64,000 nucleotides of DNA from Litomosoides sigmodontis (taxonomy: Eukaryota; Nematoda; Chromadorea; Rhabditida; Onchocercidae). A program made the translations under genes and the position numbers. Shown piece after piece: positions 12,201-26,379 of the stretch (positions are counted from its first letter, which is position 1; the number at the start of each line of letters is the position of its first letter). The stretch lies in assembly GCA_963070105.1 (NCBI GenBank), contig OY718808.1, positions 6,983,738 to 7,047,737 on the forward strand, read 5' to 3'. The notes under the pieces were generated by a model. That model saw nothing but the letters and a program-made list of their open reading frames with translations, did no database searches and had not been told where the DNA came from.

Positions 12201-15200
12201 TTAGGAACAAACAAGTAGTTTGCATAGTGAAATCCATTCGTGAAACTTTTTTTACTGCAAAATTTGAGTTGAGGAAGTTAATTTCCGTGAATTCGCAGTA
12301 GAATTGGCACTTTCAAATTTTGCAGTTTAATTCTTTCGAGCAGTTATGGATTAATTTTGTGAACGAACGGTTACAACAGTTCTTCAATCATCACATGTTC
12401 GTTCTCGAGCAAGAAGAATACAAGCGTGAGGGAATAGCGTGGACCTTCATCGATTTCGGCCTTGATTTGCAAGCCTGCATTGAACTGATTGAGAAAGTAA
12501 GTGTCTCATTAACGTGACCTAAATTAGATCAGACGGCGCGTTATTCCAATTCTAAAAAAAACTGCTCAATTTCTTTTAGCCTTTGGGTATCATTTCGATG
12601 TTAGACGAGGAGTGCATCGTCCCCAAGGCAACTGATATGACATTGGTGCAAAAGTTAAACGATCAACATCTCGGCAAACACCCCAACTTCCAGAAGCCCC
12701 GACCACCAAAAGGAAAACAAGCCGAAGCTCATTTTGCCATTGTTCATTACGCTGGCACAGTATGTCTTCGTAAATTTTCTATTTCGAATTTTTGACAAAG
12801 CAAGGAAATTTTGTAAATTTGTGCAAGCCTAAACGACAAATATAAGAGTGACTGAACCGATTGAAAGTGAAGTGATGAAGGTAAGGAAGACTAAAATTGA
12901 TCTTCTACCTTGGGTTTCTGAAAATCTTCGAGTTTTTATTAAAATTAATCGATTAATGGAAGAGCATTGTGTATTATAAGATTTTAATCAGTCTTACGTC
13001 TAATTCTATTTGTCACGAAAAGAAATGCAGGTGCGATACAATGCGACAAATTTTTTGGAGAAGAATAAGGATCCATTGAACGATTCTGCCGTTGCCGTTT
13101 TGAAGCGCTGCAAAAACAATCAGTTACTGCTAGACATTTGGAGTGATTACCAAACTCAGGAAGAAGCAGCAATGGCCGCTAAAGCCGGAATTGGTTCGTC
13201 AAACGCTTTTTTAATTCCTTCACTTCTAAGAATTTAGTTTCGCAAGGTACAAAAGCATTCAAACAGGGAATTTGAATTTTTCTTATAACTTTTTTCTTAC
13301 AAATTACTTCAAGTATGAACGAAAACATCTTTGTTTAATCTTAATTTTAATACAGCGAGAATTTTTGTTTAATTCGTCGACGAAACTCAATGCATCTAGA
13401 AAATTAGAATTGTATTCATAGAAAAGTTGAGCTATTTATTAATAAATAGTTTCGTTCCTCAGTCATTCTGATCTGTTTAGAAGGTGGACGTAAAAAAGGT
13501 AAGTCTTCGTCGTTCATGACTGTCTCAATGATGTATCGCGAATCGTTGAACAATCTGATGAGCATGCTTTATCAGACACATCCGCACTTCATCCGTTGTA
13601 TCATACCGAACGAGAAGAAAACTAGCGGTAAGTATCGCTCAAGGAATTTGACGATGTTATTGAAAGATATGAATGATTAGTTGAAGAATGACTGGATAAC
13701 TTTTAGGAGTTATCGATTCCGCATTGGTGTTGAATCAGTTGACCTGTAACGGTGTGCTAGAGGGTATTCGAATTTGCCGTAAAGGTTTTCCAAACAGGAT
13801 GGTCTATGCTGATTTCAAACATCGTTATGCCATCATTGCTGCTGACGCAGCAACGGGTTCGGATGAAAAAGTGGCATCAGTGAGCATTACTGATTTCCTG
13901 TGCAACAATGGAAAGTTAAGCGACGAAGAGTTCAAGATGGGTTCAACAAAGATTTTCTTCAAATCCGGTATTTTGGCTCGTCTTGAGGATCTACGTGATG
14001 AAGCTTTGCGTACAGTAATGACGAACATGCAGGCGCGAGTTCGAAGTTTCTTAAGTCTAACTGATAAAAAGCGTCGTATACATCAGAAGTCAGGTAATTT
14101 AATTTACATTCTTAAATATTTTTGCAATAGTTAACTTAGCTATTTCGTTTTTCTTTTGTCTGAATTTCGATAGAATTTTAGATTTTTGCTGCTTTCCCAT
14201 TGTTATTACTTACATTTTAACCTTCTTGCAGCGAAGCTCATATGACTTGTGATTCAATGAAATTCTCTTTAAAAAATTACATATCAAAAATCTTCAGTCC
14301 TTATATTTTCATTCTTCTCAGCTAGTAGTCATGTAGATTAAAAAAAAGAGCACAACATTGCAGAATCAATTTTGAACTAGTCAATTTCAGGTCTACTAAT
14401 GATTCAACGCAATATTCGTACCTGGTGCCTCTTACGTACCTGGGATTGGTTCAAATTGTACGGTCGTGTAAAGCCAATGTTGAAAGCTGGTAAAGAGGCG
14501 GAAGAAATGGATAAATTAAGCGAGAAAATCAAAGCCCTGGAAAAATCATTGTCAAATGAAGAGGGAAATCGAAAAGAATTAGAATCACAGGTGAATCAAA
14601 CTTCTTTTCGCAAAATTTTTATAAATTTAAATATGATATGGAAAACTGATTGCATCCTGATATATATCAATATTAATATTAATATTAATACATCATTTTC
14701 CACTTTCAGTAATTAAATTATCAGTGTCATCTAACTCAAACTGCCTGTTAAATTTAGTTTAAAACAATTTCAAAGTCTTTGAAAAGGTGAACTTTTTTTG
14801 GAACATTGGAAATGATCTTACACAAAGAGGAAAAATAAATTACGAAAAAGAAATGGATTGAGGGAACAAAGGTAATGCAAAGAGAAAAATGAAATGATAT
14901 TGCTCATCATTTGCTACGCTGTTACGAGAGGAAATAGTTCTGAAATAATTGAAATAATCAAAATTTTTCATTTTGTTTTTTTTTTTCAATGTTTCGTTCA
15001 GAGCAGTTAGGCATTGAAAGAGTGGAGAAATGCAAGAAGGAAATGCGTCTCTTTCATTGTCTTCCAACTAAAACCATTAGCCTTTATGCTTTTGTGGATG
15101 GAAAAAATACGAATATTTTGATATCTGAGATTTTCATCTCTGCAAGATGAAAGCACTGCTTCCATGAATTTTTCACCACATAAATGTATTCAACTCAATT

Positions 15201-18200
15201 TCATCCAACTTAAGACGTTTATCGTTTTTTCCAATATTTTGCATCTTAAGTTTAGTTGAATTTTTAAAATAAATGGAAGTAATAGAATATGGTAAAAGAA
15301 GAGAATATTAAGGAGAAAACTGGAAAATTAGAAGTTTGATAAAACGATTGATGCCGTTAACTTCATTCTTTTTTGCAGAATTAAAAAACAAAGTGAGCAG
15401 AATTTTCAGATTGCCAATTTGACCAACGAAAAGGATCAGCTATTTGCTAATTTGGAGAAAGAAAAAGCAAATACAGCTGAAGTTGAGAAACGAGTTCAGA
15501 AGTTGAATGAAATGAAGGCTGAAATGGAACAACAGCTGCAAGATCTAAACGATCGCGTTACAGAGCTGGATAATCGAAACGAAAATTTGACTCGTGCTAA
15601 AAAGAAAACTGAACAAGAAGTCAACGACTTGAAAAAGAAGAATCAGGTATGTAACTTGATGGTTTCAAAAGCTGCGTGTTTTTAAAAATTTAGAAATCAA
15701 AGTTTTTGCGCATTAATAATTTTAATAGTTTACCAAACAATGAAATTGTTTTAAAACAACAAATAAACGGATGAGTTCAGGAGCTCGAGATAGCGCTACG
15801 AAAAGCTGAAAATGAGAGACAATCTCGCGAGCAGAACATTCGGTCGTTGCAAGGGGAAATGGCTAGTCAGGACGAAACCGTTGCTCGTATTAACAAAGAG
15901 AAGAAGCAGCAGGAAGAGGTGTTAAATTAGCATTCTAATTTTTGCATCTAAAGAAAACGGATTGAAGTAGGCTTGATTTGTGAAAATAAACAAATCAAGA
16001 AACCGAAAGTTTAATTTAACAATTTTGAAACTACAAAGAGTATTTGATATTTAGTGCCGTATTTTGCATTTTCACATTTTCTTACACTTCCTTTATTGTT
16101 GGTTGAGCTGCAGATGAACAGAAAACTGATGGAAGACTTGCAAGCTGAAGAAGACAAAGTTAATTACATGCAAAGGACGAAGACAAAAATGGAACAGCAA
16201 CTGGATGATGTCAGTAGTAATTAATTGGAGATATATTGCGAATTCTGTTAGAATTCTGTTAATCTTTCAACAAACTCTGATAGTCATCAAACTTCATCAT
16301 CGTTTTCAGATGGAGGAAAAGTTAGAACGTGAGAAACGCATGCGTTTAGACTTAGAAAAAGCTAAACGAAAGGTGGAAGGTGAATTGAAAGTAGCGCAAG
16401 AAAATATAGATGAAATTACCACTCAAAAGCATGACATTGAACAGATTCTGAAGAGGTAGGAGTTCATCATCATAATTAATAATAACGATAAGGCCTAGTA
16501 GTTGCAATATGAATAAATTAAATTAAGACCTACCTAATGAAAGTTTCCGATCGAATTATGAAAAGGGGAAAAAATCTTTGCAAGTACTTTCCATCTTTTT
16601 CTCTTTTTTGGGTTTATATTTAAATTTGCAAAAATATTTTGTTGAAGGAAAGATGCAGATTTGACGTCTACAGCGAATAAATTAAATGGTGAGCAGTCGA
16701 CGGTTAGCAAGTTGCAAAAACAAATTATGAATCTGGAAGGCCGGTGAGTAATTAGTTTTTATCAATGAATTTGCTTTCGTTGAGAAAATTTGGGGAGGAA
16801 ATGGTCTTATTTACTTTGTTCTAGTATTGCTGAACTTGAAGAAGACTTAGAGCAAGAGCGTCAATCACGTGGTAAATTGGATCGTGCAAAAGCAGAGCTA
16901 CAACGTGAATTGGATGAAATAACGCTACGTCTGGATGAACAAGGTGGTGCTACTGCAGCGCAAATTGAACTAAACAAAAAGCGTGAAGCCGAAATGGCAA
17001 AATTAAAGAGAGATTTGGAGGTATCCGTTTTTAATTATTTATTAAGATCTATTTAAATGAATTTATAACGATGTGCAATAACTGTTTCAGGAAAATAATA
17101 TGAATCATGAGTTGCAACTCTCGGCACTTCGCAAAAAACACAGCGATGCCGTCATGGAACTTAGTGATCAACTCGAGCAGATGCAGAAAATGAAGGCTAA
17201 ATTGGATAAGGACAAAGCTCAGATGCTTCGAGATCTGGAAGAAGCAAACTCGAGTGCTGATGCTGAGAGTAGGCAGAAACAGGAATTCGAAAAACATTCC
17301 AAGCTGTTGGAGATGCAGCTGTCAGAGCTTCAAACAAAAGCCGATGAGCAGGTTCTTTTCGAAGCAACGATACTATTTTTCGTAAATTCGAAATTAAAAA
17401 AATGGTTGTTTATGAAAAGAATCTTAGTAGAGTAGAGTAGTGTTGAAAATGCACTACAATTTAGCAAACATAAGGTACTGTAAAGTCCAATTTACGCTTT
17501 AGCTATTTTAAAAACAATTCCTTCCTTTTTTCATAGCTAATTTCAAAGTGCTCAAGAATGATATAATTTTTGCATAACTGCCTTTTTGCAAAACATTCCA
17601 TCTTTTGCGGAGCTGAAATAATTTTGAAAAAATCTTTAAAAAATAAAATAATTTTAGAAAAAAAGTTAGAAAAATCTTTTTCAGACTCGTTTAATCAATG
17701 ATTTCACAGTGCTGAAGAATAGGCTTTCAAACGAAAATAATGACTTATGTCGGCAATTAGAGGATCTCGAGAATCAGGTGCTCTGATTTAGCTGCTACTT
17801 CACATGTTTTATTTTAGTTTGAATCCAGCAAATTTCTTTTATCGTAATTAGTTTCTAAACCTAAGAATGTCATTTTTGAAATTGCTTCTTTTAGAAGTAA
17901 AAATAGAAAAGCGATTAAAATTTTTAACAAGCAAAACTAAATTAGCTTTTTGCTTTTAGATCAATGGGCTTCATCGACTGAAAGCGCAGCTTTTGAGTCA
18001 ATTGGAAGAGGCAAAACGTATAGCTGAGGAAGAGTCAAGGTTACTCGCATTTCTACCTTTCGAATTATCAAATTTCTATCTTTCGAATTATGTAATTGAA
18101 TTATCAAATTCTCAAACTTCATTCATTTTACATTTCTCGCGTGTAGTTTCAAATTTTCTTTATTTTGCAACATTTTCATGGCTTTTCAGAGAGCGCCAAA

Positions 18201-21200
18201 GTCTAATGGCACAAGTGAAAAATTTGGAGCATCAAAATGATAATCTTCGCACTCACGCTGATGAGGAATCTGAGGTTGTTCTAATTTGCCTTTTGTTTTG
18301 TTGCTTTTTTCGTGTCATTTCTGACCTCCATTACAATCATTTTGACTTTCATCTGTATCTATTTTGATTTAGAGTAAAGCAGAATGCTTGCGGCAAATGA
18401 GTAAATTGAACGCTGAAATCCAACAATGGAAGGCGCGATTTGAAGGCGAAGGATTGACAAAGATGGATGAAATTGAAGAGGCTAAGTAAAAGATTGAATC
18501 TGTTAAACATAATCCCACGAAAAATTTAAATTGGAAATTGAAGAGGCTAAGCAAAATTTTGAAATTGTCAAATTGAATTTAGCGGAAATTTTTTAAATTC
18601 AAAATTCAGACGTAAACTCATGGAGAAAGTACAAGATCTTACTGATGTGAATGAAGCGGCAAATGCAAAGATTATGTCTCTGGAAAAGACCAGGCACAAA
18701 TTAATGGGCGATTTGGATGATGCTCAGGTGATAATTTCTCCGCTCAACAAGCTAGACTAATTTATGCGAAATGAAATATTTGCTTAACAGCAGAGATGTA
18801 TGAAACAAACGGTGTTCATAACTGCAGTCAAAAATCGATTTCCGGAATGAGTTAGTGGTATTGACTAGCAATTTAGCACCTATATTTTGTGCGATAGCGA
18901 GTAAGATCTTAGTGGAAATTTAGAAAAAAGGGAAGTGAGTCCTTTTCTTTGAATAAGGTAAAATTCAGGTTGATGTTGAACGTGCAGCTTCGTATGCGGG
19001 AACCTTAGAAAAAAAGCAGCGAGCATTTGATCGTATAATCGAAGAGTGGAAGAAGAAGTGTGATGATTTATCAGCTGAACTTGAGAGCGCGCAGCGTGAT
19101 AACCGCAATCTCTCTACTGAATTATTCAAAGCCAAGAGTGCTCAAGATGAATTACTTGAAGTAAATAGTTTTGCACTTCAGTTTACACTTCAGGAATATT
19201 GAATAATTTACCATTGAAAGAAAAAAGTGTAAATTACGTAATTACGTAATTGCAAAGATAGATGTTAATTGCATTGTGTGTTCCGTTCCATGCATACATG
19301 CATAAGGCGATAAAGTGAAATGAAAACTTCAATTAAATGAAATCTGAAATTTTTAAGCAAATAGAAGGCTTACGTCGCGAAAACAAATCGTTATCGTTAG
19401 AAATCAAAGATCTAACAGACCAACTTACCGAAGGTGGACGCTCAGTGCACGAGCTACAGAAAATGATGCGTCGTCTGGAAGCTGAAAAAGATGAATTACA
19501 GAAAGCTTTGGATGATGCTGAATGTGCTCTGGAAGCTGAGGAAGCTAAAGTTTTACGAGCACAGGTATTTATAACTGAAGAGAGATATTTGCGATAAATT
19601 CAGAATAGCCCTCAGTTTTGAACTCGTAAAAGTTAAAATTTCTTGACCAAAGGAGATTGTTTATCTGATGCTTATATATAGCTCATTTGCAGGTTGAAGT
19701 GTCACAAGTACGTGCTGAAATTGAGAAGAGAATCCAGGAGAAGGAGGAAGAATTCGAGAACACTCGTAAGAATCACCAGAGAGCTCTTGAAAGCATGCAA
19801 GCGACTCTTGAAGCAGAAACGAAAGCCAAGCAAGAAGCATTACGCATCAAGAAGAAGCTCGAGCAGGACATCAATGTCAGTGATTTTTCTTCTATTTTCA
19901 ATCCCTTCACTGACGCTATCACTCAACTTTGCGGAATTTAATACATCGTGCCTGACGTGATCTAATCAATTCCACAGCTTGTTACGAATTTATTCCAACG
20001 TTTTGCTTTTAGGAACTTGAAGTAGCTCTCGATCATGCTAATAAGGCTAATGCAGATGCCCAGAAAACAATTAAGCGTTATCAAGAACAGATCCGAGAAT
20101 TACAAATGCAAATTGAAGACGAGCAAAGACAAAAGGATGACCTTGTGTAAGTGTCCGACTAATTCCTTTGTTAAAATCATATTGAGGTGGATACAAATTA
20201 ATTCATTCTTTTATTGCTAATTATATTTTCAGTGAACAATTATCTAACATACAGAAGAGGACAGCTATTCTGCAAGCCGAAAAAGATGGACTTGCCAATC
20301 AAGCTGAAACGGTATATTACCATTTTGGTGTAAATTGAAGGCCATTTGGTTCATAATGTTTGACTTTATTGCAGGCTGAACGTGCACGTCGGGCAGCTGA
20401 ACAGGATGCCATTGAATTACGCGAAACAGTAAACGATTTGACCAATCAGGTTAATGCAATTAACAACACGAGGAGAAAGTTGGAGAGTGAATTACAGGCT
20501 GTGCATGTAAGTTCTCTGAATTTTTGAACCAGACGTGGTCACCTTTTCTTAAAACAGTTGCAGAGTTCTTGGAAAATTGTGAATTTCAGGTAGAATTAGA
20601 CGATGCAACTTCTCAACTTAAAAATACCGACGAAATGTTGAAGCAATCAAGTGCAGATGCAGCACGACTTGCAGAGGAGTTACGTCAAGAACAAGAACAT
20701 TCGGTGCACTTAGAAAGAATGCGTCGTGCACTTGAAGCACAGATAAAAGAGATGCAGGTTACATTTTAGTGCAAAATTATTAAAAAAGTTTTTTTTTGGA
20801 AATTTTGAGTTTCAGGTGGAATTAGAATGGAGAAGCTCAAATATCTTTTTTCCCTCTTTTTGAAATGTATATTTTTTATTTTAGGTGCGCTTAGATGAAG
20901 CGGAACAAGCAGCACTACGTAGCGGACAAAAAGTCATTGCCAAATTAGAGAGTCGCATTCGAGAATTGGAGCAGGAATTGGACGGTGAACAGAGACGAAG
21001 CTCAGATTATGAAAAAGAATTGAAAAAGGGCGATAGACGCATTAAAGAATTGCAGTTCCAGGTAGATATAGCCTGGTTATTAAAACTTTGATTTGTGCTG
21101 AACGAAATTCAGATTTTCCATTGCAATTGACCATTTGAATGTTGCAGTGTGACGAGGATAGGAAAAACAGTGACCGATTAACGGAATTAGTGGATAAACT

Positions 21201-21609
21201 ACAAATCAAAATAAAAGTTTGCAAGCGTCAAGTTGAAGAAGCGGTAAGCTTAAAAACTTTTTTTTTGCAAAAATTAGCGCTTTACAAGTGATGAAAACAG
21301 TTACTTTTAATGGCGGAAATTCAGAGCAATGTGTTGGAACAAAAAGAAAAACTAAATTTCCAACATTTATAACAGCTGAATCACATCTATGGTTTGCTGC
21401 AGGAAGAGGTAGCTGCAGTTAACCTAGGCAAATACCGCCAACTGCAAACACAACTTGATGATGCTAACGAACGAGCCGATATTGCGGAAAATTCCTTGGC
21501 AAAGCTTCGATCAAGGAATCGAGCCTCAACGATTGCTCCATTGGCTCTTAGTGCTAGTGCTAGCGCTAGCTTTATACGAGTACCGTCTCAATCGGACTTT
21601 GCAGAGTGA
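9297..21609 (+). CDS. Muscle myosin heavy chain (class II), complete, 39 exons
   Basis: Thick-filament motor of muscle. Exons: 9297-9444, 9550-9761, 9835-9991, 10218-10348, 10618-10669, 10786-10890, 10999-11097, 11231-11334, 11398-11536, 11706-11824, 11999-12151, 12326-12496, 12580-12759, 13031-13193, 13481-13627, 13707-14093, 14391-14590, 15410-15646, 15781-15918, 16114-16209, 16310-16455, 16648-16743, 16825-17020, 17091-17351, 17685-17777, 17960-18039, 18190-18274, 18373-18485, 18610-18727, 18969-19160, 19358-19564, 19693-19875, 20013-20146, 20233-20311, 20375-20506, 20590-20757, 20885-21061, 21148-21243, 21403-21609. They sum to 5,901 bases (1,966 residues), the usual size. P-loop GESGAGKT near residue 183, switch-2 region DIAGFEIF, loop 2 [11 protein letters not shown] near 645, [14 protein letters not shown], converter/IQ region, then an unbroken coiled-coil rod and a short Ser/Ala-rich tailpiece. 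Which C. elegans isoform (myo-1/2/3, unc-54) is closest I cannot settle. Confidence 0.96.
10172..10226 (+). repeat. Duplicated splice-acceptor segment in myosin intron 3
   Basis: The 18-mer CTGATTCCAGATCATGAG (10172-10189) recurs as CTGATTTCAGATCATGAG (10209-10226), 37 bases further on. The second copy is the working acceptor and start of exon 4. Use of the first would run into TGA after a few codons. Confidence 0.8.
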
Positions 21610-23322
21610 TTGTTTGAGTTACAAACATTTGCCTACTTTCTTCGTGTCATTTACTTCCTGAAGTCGTTTTAAATTGTCTATTAGTTCGCTGGGAAAATTT
21701 TGACTGAATCATTCATGAGCTATAGCAACATATCCATCAAATCAAACTCTTTTTACAAACACCACTTTTTTGTGTGAATTTCATCAAATAATTTTCGAGT
21801 GCCTTTCTATAAATTTCAAAATTTATTAGAAGAAAAAATCTTTCCCATGTCATGTCACTCGGCGAGCTTTGAATCACGTTCGTAAAGGCGGAAACAACAC
21901 TCCGGATCATAGATCAGTTATTCGGATGACTCGGGTGCATATCATGCTAATGCTAATTTCTTCCTGCTTTTGCTTCCATGGAGTGCTATCTTGTACAAAG
22001 CATTTTACTTTACCAGAAAATTTATGTTTTCTAACTTATTAATTAACACAATCCGTATATCAGCTGTGTAATCACTCTTCTTAAATTCTAGCATCGTTTA
22101 GATTTCTATGTTTCAACAACTCATTTCCATTTTTTCCTCAAACAGTGTACCTTCTCTCCTATTGTTAAAATTTAACGTATTTGCTTTTGATTATCACAAC
22201 TCGAAACTTAGTGTGCAATCGAACATTTAAATGAATTGTAAAAGTGTTACTCATTCATACATTCATACAAATTACATCTTAGACCATCCAATCTTTTCCT
22301 TTACCTTTACTTATCAACGATGCGCAGTGGCTGTAATGAAAATGAAATCGGACGATCGTATTAGCATTTTATTCCAAATGTGTGATTTTTTATTCGTTGC
22401 TTGTTTTGGGCCATTCTGCTGCTTTTTTTTCGAGAAAACCTATGTATATGCTATTAATAAAAGGATTTTTAAAAAAGATATCTTGTCATTTCTACCTAGA
22501 ATAGATTAAAGCGAAAATTTTGCATTTTTATTACATTTTTAATTACAAGAGATCAACCTTACTGAACTTGTGATTACTTGTCAATTTGGAAATAAAATAT
22601 CAAATCATCACTAAACAGTTAGACACTAAATTATCAAATCATAAAACAGTTAAACTGATCCTTTACATAATGTATGATGCTGAAAGGGAGATTATTGTAG
22701 CTCTTTTTAGAGACGACTTCACAAGAATCATTCATTATCTTTACTAATTAATGATAACTTAATGAAACATCATCTGAACTACTTAATGCATGAACTTACA
22801 AGCAGCCATCTCGTTGCTTTTGAACAATCATCGATGTTATAGGAAGATTAAAATTTGCGCTGAAAAACTTTATCAGAATTACTACTCCTAGTCGCTAAGC
22901 AGCCTGGATATCCGTCGCTGAAAAAGACTATTCGTTAAATAGTTTTCCAGGTTAAAAAGTACAGTGAATCATTTGTACTGCATGAATCCACAGTATATGA
23001 AGATATCATATATCCTGTGCAGTTGCAACAGTTGTTATGTGTCAGTAATATGTCTATTTATTGCGAACCATTCCATCTCAAAAAAGACTACACTGTTAGT
23101 TTTTAGCACAAGTAAATCAGTTTTATTTTTTTGGAATATTGCTAAGTGTGTGACACGTCTGACAATGTTCCTCATTAAAATTCCACGATTCAAAAATGCA
23201 TTACATCAATGCTGGAAATTCCTTCACGTTATTCCGTGTGTTCACAGTGAATCAGTAATGACAGCAATAGCTGTAAGAAAAGATTTGCATTGTTCACATT
23301 TATCCTATATGAGAACAAACGG
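21610..23322. other. Myosin 3' flank and intergenic region
   Basis: About 1.7 kb with no supported gene. The first several hundred bases probably carry the myosin 3' UTR. An open plus-strand frame at 22964-23404 overlaps the last exon of the opposite-strand Cys-rich gene and is treated as a shadow. Confidence 0.55.
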
Positions 23323-24958
23323 TCATTCTCCACAAACATGTATCGTACCGCTTCCATCGATCCAAGCTGTCCCTGCATATATTTTCTTATCCTTACCTAA
23401 ATGACATCTGAAAAATTAATCATTGACAAAGTGTTGTCAAATTTTAAGAAGTAATCACTCAAAAATATCAGAATTTTGCGTAAATTATTATAAACATTAT
23501 TTGAGGGGTTTTCAAATTCAGTGCAGCACAGACATCGAATTAAAGTAATTCCTCATTTATTCTCGAATCTTCTAGAAAAATTTTAGGAAGTTGTAAGTTT
23601 CGCCTTTTTTTGCAATTACCTCGAAACGTCGTGATGCGCGTACAAATGTAAGCATTAACTGAATTACCTGTATATGTGTATTCCAATGTCACCACAGCGC
23701 ATGTCATAATTACCTTCGCTCCAAACTGCGTATTTCTTGATATGCAATGACTCATCCGTAATATCGTCGTACTCTGTCCCATTAAAGCAACCTAAATTGC
23801 AGTAATAGACAAAACAAGTTGTACTGAAAAAATGCGCAATAACGAAATTGAGATAGGATGTTCATAAAGATTTTAATCTTGATATTAGCAGACACCTCCA
23901 AAAAGAAGATGATCTCTCATCAACAAAAAGCATCACGCGGAAAGATCAAAAACGACAAAACCTTTATTTTCAATCCTAGCTCTTTTGCCGTTGTTGTAGA
24001 TGTGACAGTTCTTGAGCTGTTTGTGCTCCAACAGGAAAAGTCCTCCCTTCAAGGTGTCACCATTCTTGTCCAAGCATGCAACGAATCTGAAACTTTGAAT
24101 ATTGTAGAAATGATAAGTGGCATAATCTTAGATTCGAAAATTATTGTTTGAGATAAACGACTACACTTCAAGAAACTCTATAAAGTAGTTTCCTTGATAA
24201 CTTTGACTTCTTTCTTCTGCGTACTCCTTTTTTAAGCATTTTTTTCAAAGCTTACTTATTTGTGATGCAGGAAACAACGAAGTGTCTGTGATAGTATTCT
24301 TCTTGACCATTACATTTGCGACTGTTCTCCTCTCCCGATCCTTCCACATCATTGACTTCATCGTCCATGCAGGAATATTCGATGTCGTTCTCCCAGAAGG
24401 ACTGCGTCATAAGAGGTATGAATGTTCCACGGTCGCTCACACAGTTCAATACCTATCGAACTTAAAGACATATTGAATGTACTCTAAGAATTCTAAAAAA
24501 AATTCAAAATGTTGCAAATTCGTTTTGACAAAAAAAGAAATGGAAATGAATTCTGAGCGTTACTTTCACGCAAACCACAAACTGTATTTGATTTATAACT
24601 TTTATAAAAAGTGATTCCCGTTTAACTACTGACAAAGTTTTTTCAAAACTAGAGAATTTCACAATTCATACTACTAATAACGACACTTAAAATTAGTGAA
24701 CAATCAAAACAGCATCGATCATCACTCCAGTTGCTTTACAAATTTAACTGTTTTTTAGATGAAAACATAGAAGCTAACCTTGATCTTTCCCTTTTTGCAT
24801 GTCACATTGAAATGATCATCCTGAATCCAGACGAAGTCTTCAGGGTAATGTGATCCTTGATCGGTGCATTCTGAGTTGATTAGTGATAAGTAGTTTAACA
24901 GATCAATCAAAAATATAAAGTGGTTGCAAAAAATGAGGTAGTAAGATTTGTTAAACAT
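23323..24958 (-). CDS. Secreted protein of repeated Cys modules, MIG-18/fibronectin I-like (tentative)
   Basis: Exons on the minus strand: 24779-24958, 24256-24452, 23962-24086, 23668-23791, 23323-23407; 711 bases, 236 residues, all phases consistent. The start at 24958 gives a hydrophobic N-terminus (LIFCNHFIFLIDLLNYLSL) readable as a signal peptide ending just before ECTDQG; alternatively the AG before the ECTD codon is an acceptor and the true first exon lies upstream. The mature part is a string of short modules of the form C-x3-4-G, an aromatic residue (Trp/Phe), then a Cys: CTDQGSHY..FVWIQ..VTC, CVSDRG..SFWEND..YSC, CLDKNGD..LKNC, CFNGTEY..AVWSEGNYDMRC, CHLGKDKKIYAGTAWIDG..HVCG. This layout recalls the Fn1-like domain named after C. 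elegans MIG-18, a secreted factor in gonad morphogenesis. The family call is from memory of the pattern. Confidence 0.7.
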
Positions 24959-26379
24959 GCCAAAATTCTAGTACTATCTTTCTTTTGAAGTCTGAGTTAA
25001 ATATCTTTCTGTCTATCCGTCAGTCTAGCTAGCTCTCATTTGTTCATCTTTCGCTGAAATATCTCCGAAGACAATGCGAATACAGCTCTACTCTCTTCAC
25101 TGCTCATCTTTACATCTCTTATAGATACGTACACACTGAAACTTTCACAGCAACTTTCGATATCGCCATTTCTTCTGACTACTACCGCTGCTGCTATTAG
25201 CTACTAAGTAATAGAAAATCTCACCTCTAAATTTGAGAAATTAATTAACTCTCAGTTTTCTTTCCTTGTATCGATCATTGTTGGAATGTGAAGCGGGTCC
25301 CTATTATCACGCTAACTTCATTTAAACTGGTACTACCATATGTCTCGGTCATTTCTTCTATTTCACTATTATTAACTTTAAATAGCTGATTCGATGCGAC
25401 AATCTTGAAGCAAAAAGTCAGTGGATCGAAAGTTCACATTGTTATTGAATGGCTCATAAATTTTGAAATAGTGCTAAAACTGCTAAAAGTTATGGAGAAG
25501 TATAAAATTCAAAAAAAAGTATAAAAATCAGTAGAAGTATAAAAATACGGCTATAAAATTTAAATCGAGAATTGTTAAGTTTGAGAGAGAAAAAAAAACA
25601 GCTTTAGAAAGTGCAAATTCCACTGCTCATCCTTGAAATAGAAATTTAAAATTAATTTGAGAACATCGGTTTTCTTCAGAAATAAAGACACAGGAAGCTA
25701 TCTGCACACTTTAAATCCTTTTCTATTATCTCACTGCTTCCAGTATTTCATTTAAACTCATTTCTACTTTCTATTGAAAGATGAAAAACTGATTTCGGAA
25801 AAATATCAGAAGGAATATCCGCAATGCATTCATCAATTCAGCATCAACAGTTCTCTTATCGTGCAGTCCCATACCGGCAACTTTGATCAATCGTGCATTG
25901 CGATCGGACGGAGCAAGTTTCAGTCTTGCAACAGGTTTCAGGCAGACCTTCAGGTCGAACAAGTTTAAGTCTTCAGGCAGACCTCAATTTTGTCGCATTG
26001 GGATTTTAGTGTCAAGAAAGATAAAGTAAAGTAGCGTCTCTTGCGAATAATTACAATTAAAACAAAGTGCTTCAAATGGATTATCGAGAATTGCCGGAAC
26101 CTCCTATCTTCTCATCTAAGCCAAAATCACGAAGAAAGATCTAAACATCCAATAAGGATTATTAGTTTCATTTCAAAAAAAAAAATTTACGTATGAAGGG
26201 AAAAATTTGCATATTCGAACAGACAGACTCGATGAATGCACAGAGTAACTTGGAATATTTGTAAAATTTTTGAAATGAAGTTGTTGACAGGTATAAAAGG
26301 TATAGCTCAACTTCATTGACTTCATTGTCACTATTACTACACTAACAATTCTTTTAATTTCTAAGTAACGACCTGCCGC
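24959..26379. other. Intergenic region, no gene seen
   Basis: 1.4 kb between divergently oriented genes, so it should hold both promoters. Open frames at 25771-25968 on both strands show no motif or splice partner. It could also hide a 5' exon of the minus-strand Cys-rich gene. Confidence 0.5.

Noticed and set aside
22964..23404. 146-codon open frame, plus strand
   Set aside because: It overlaps in antisense the last exon of the Cys-rich gene, whose splice phases and Cys pattern are convincing; the plus frame has no motif.
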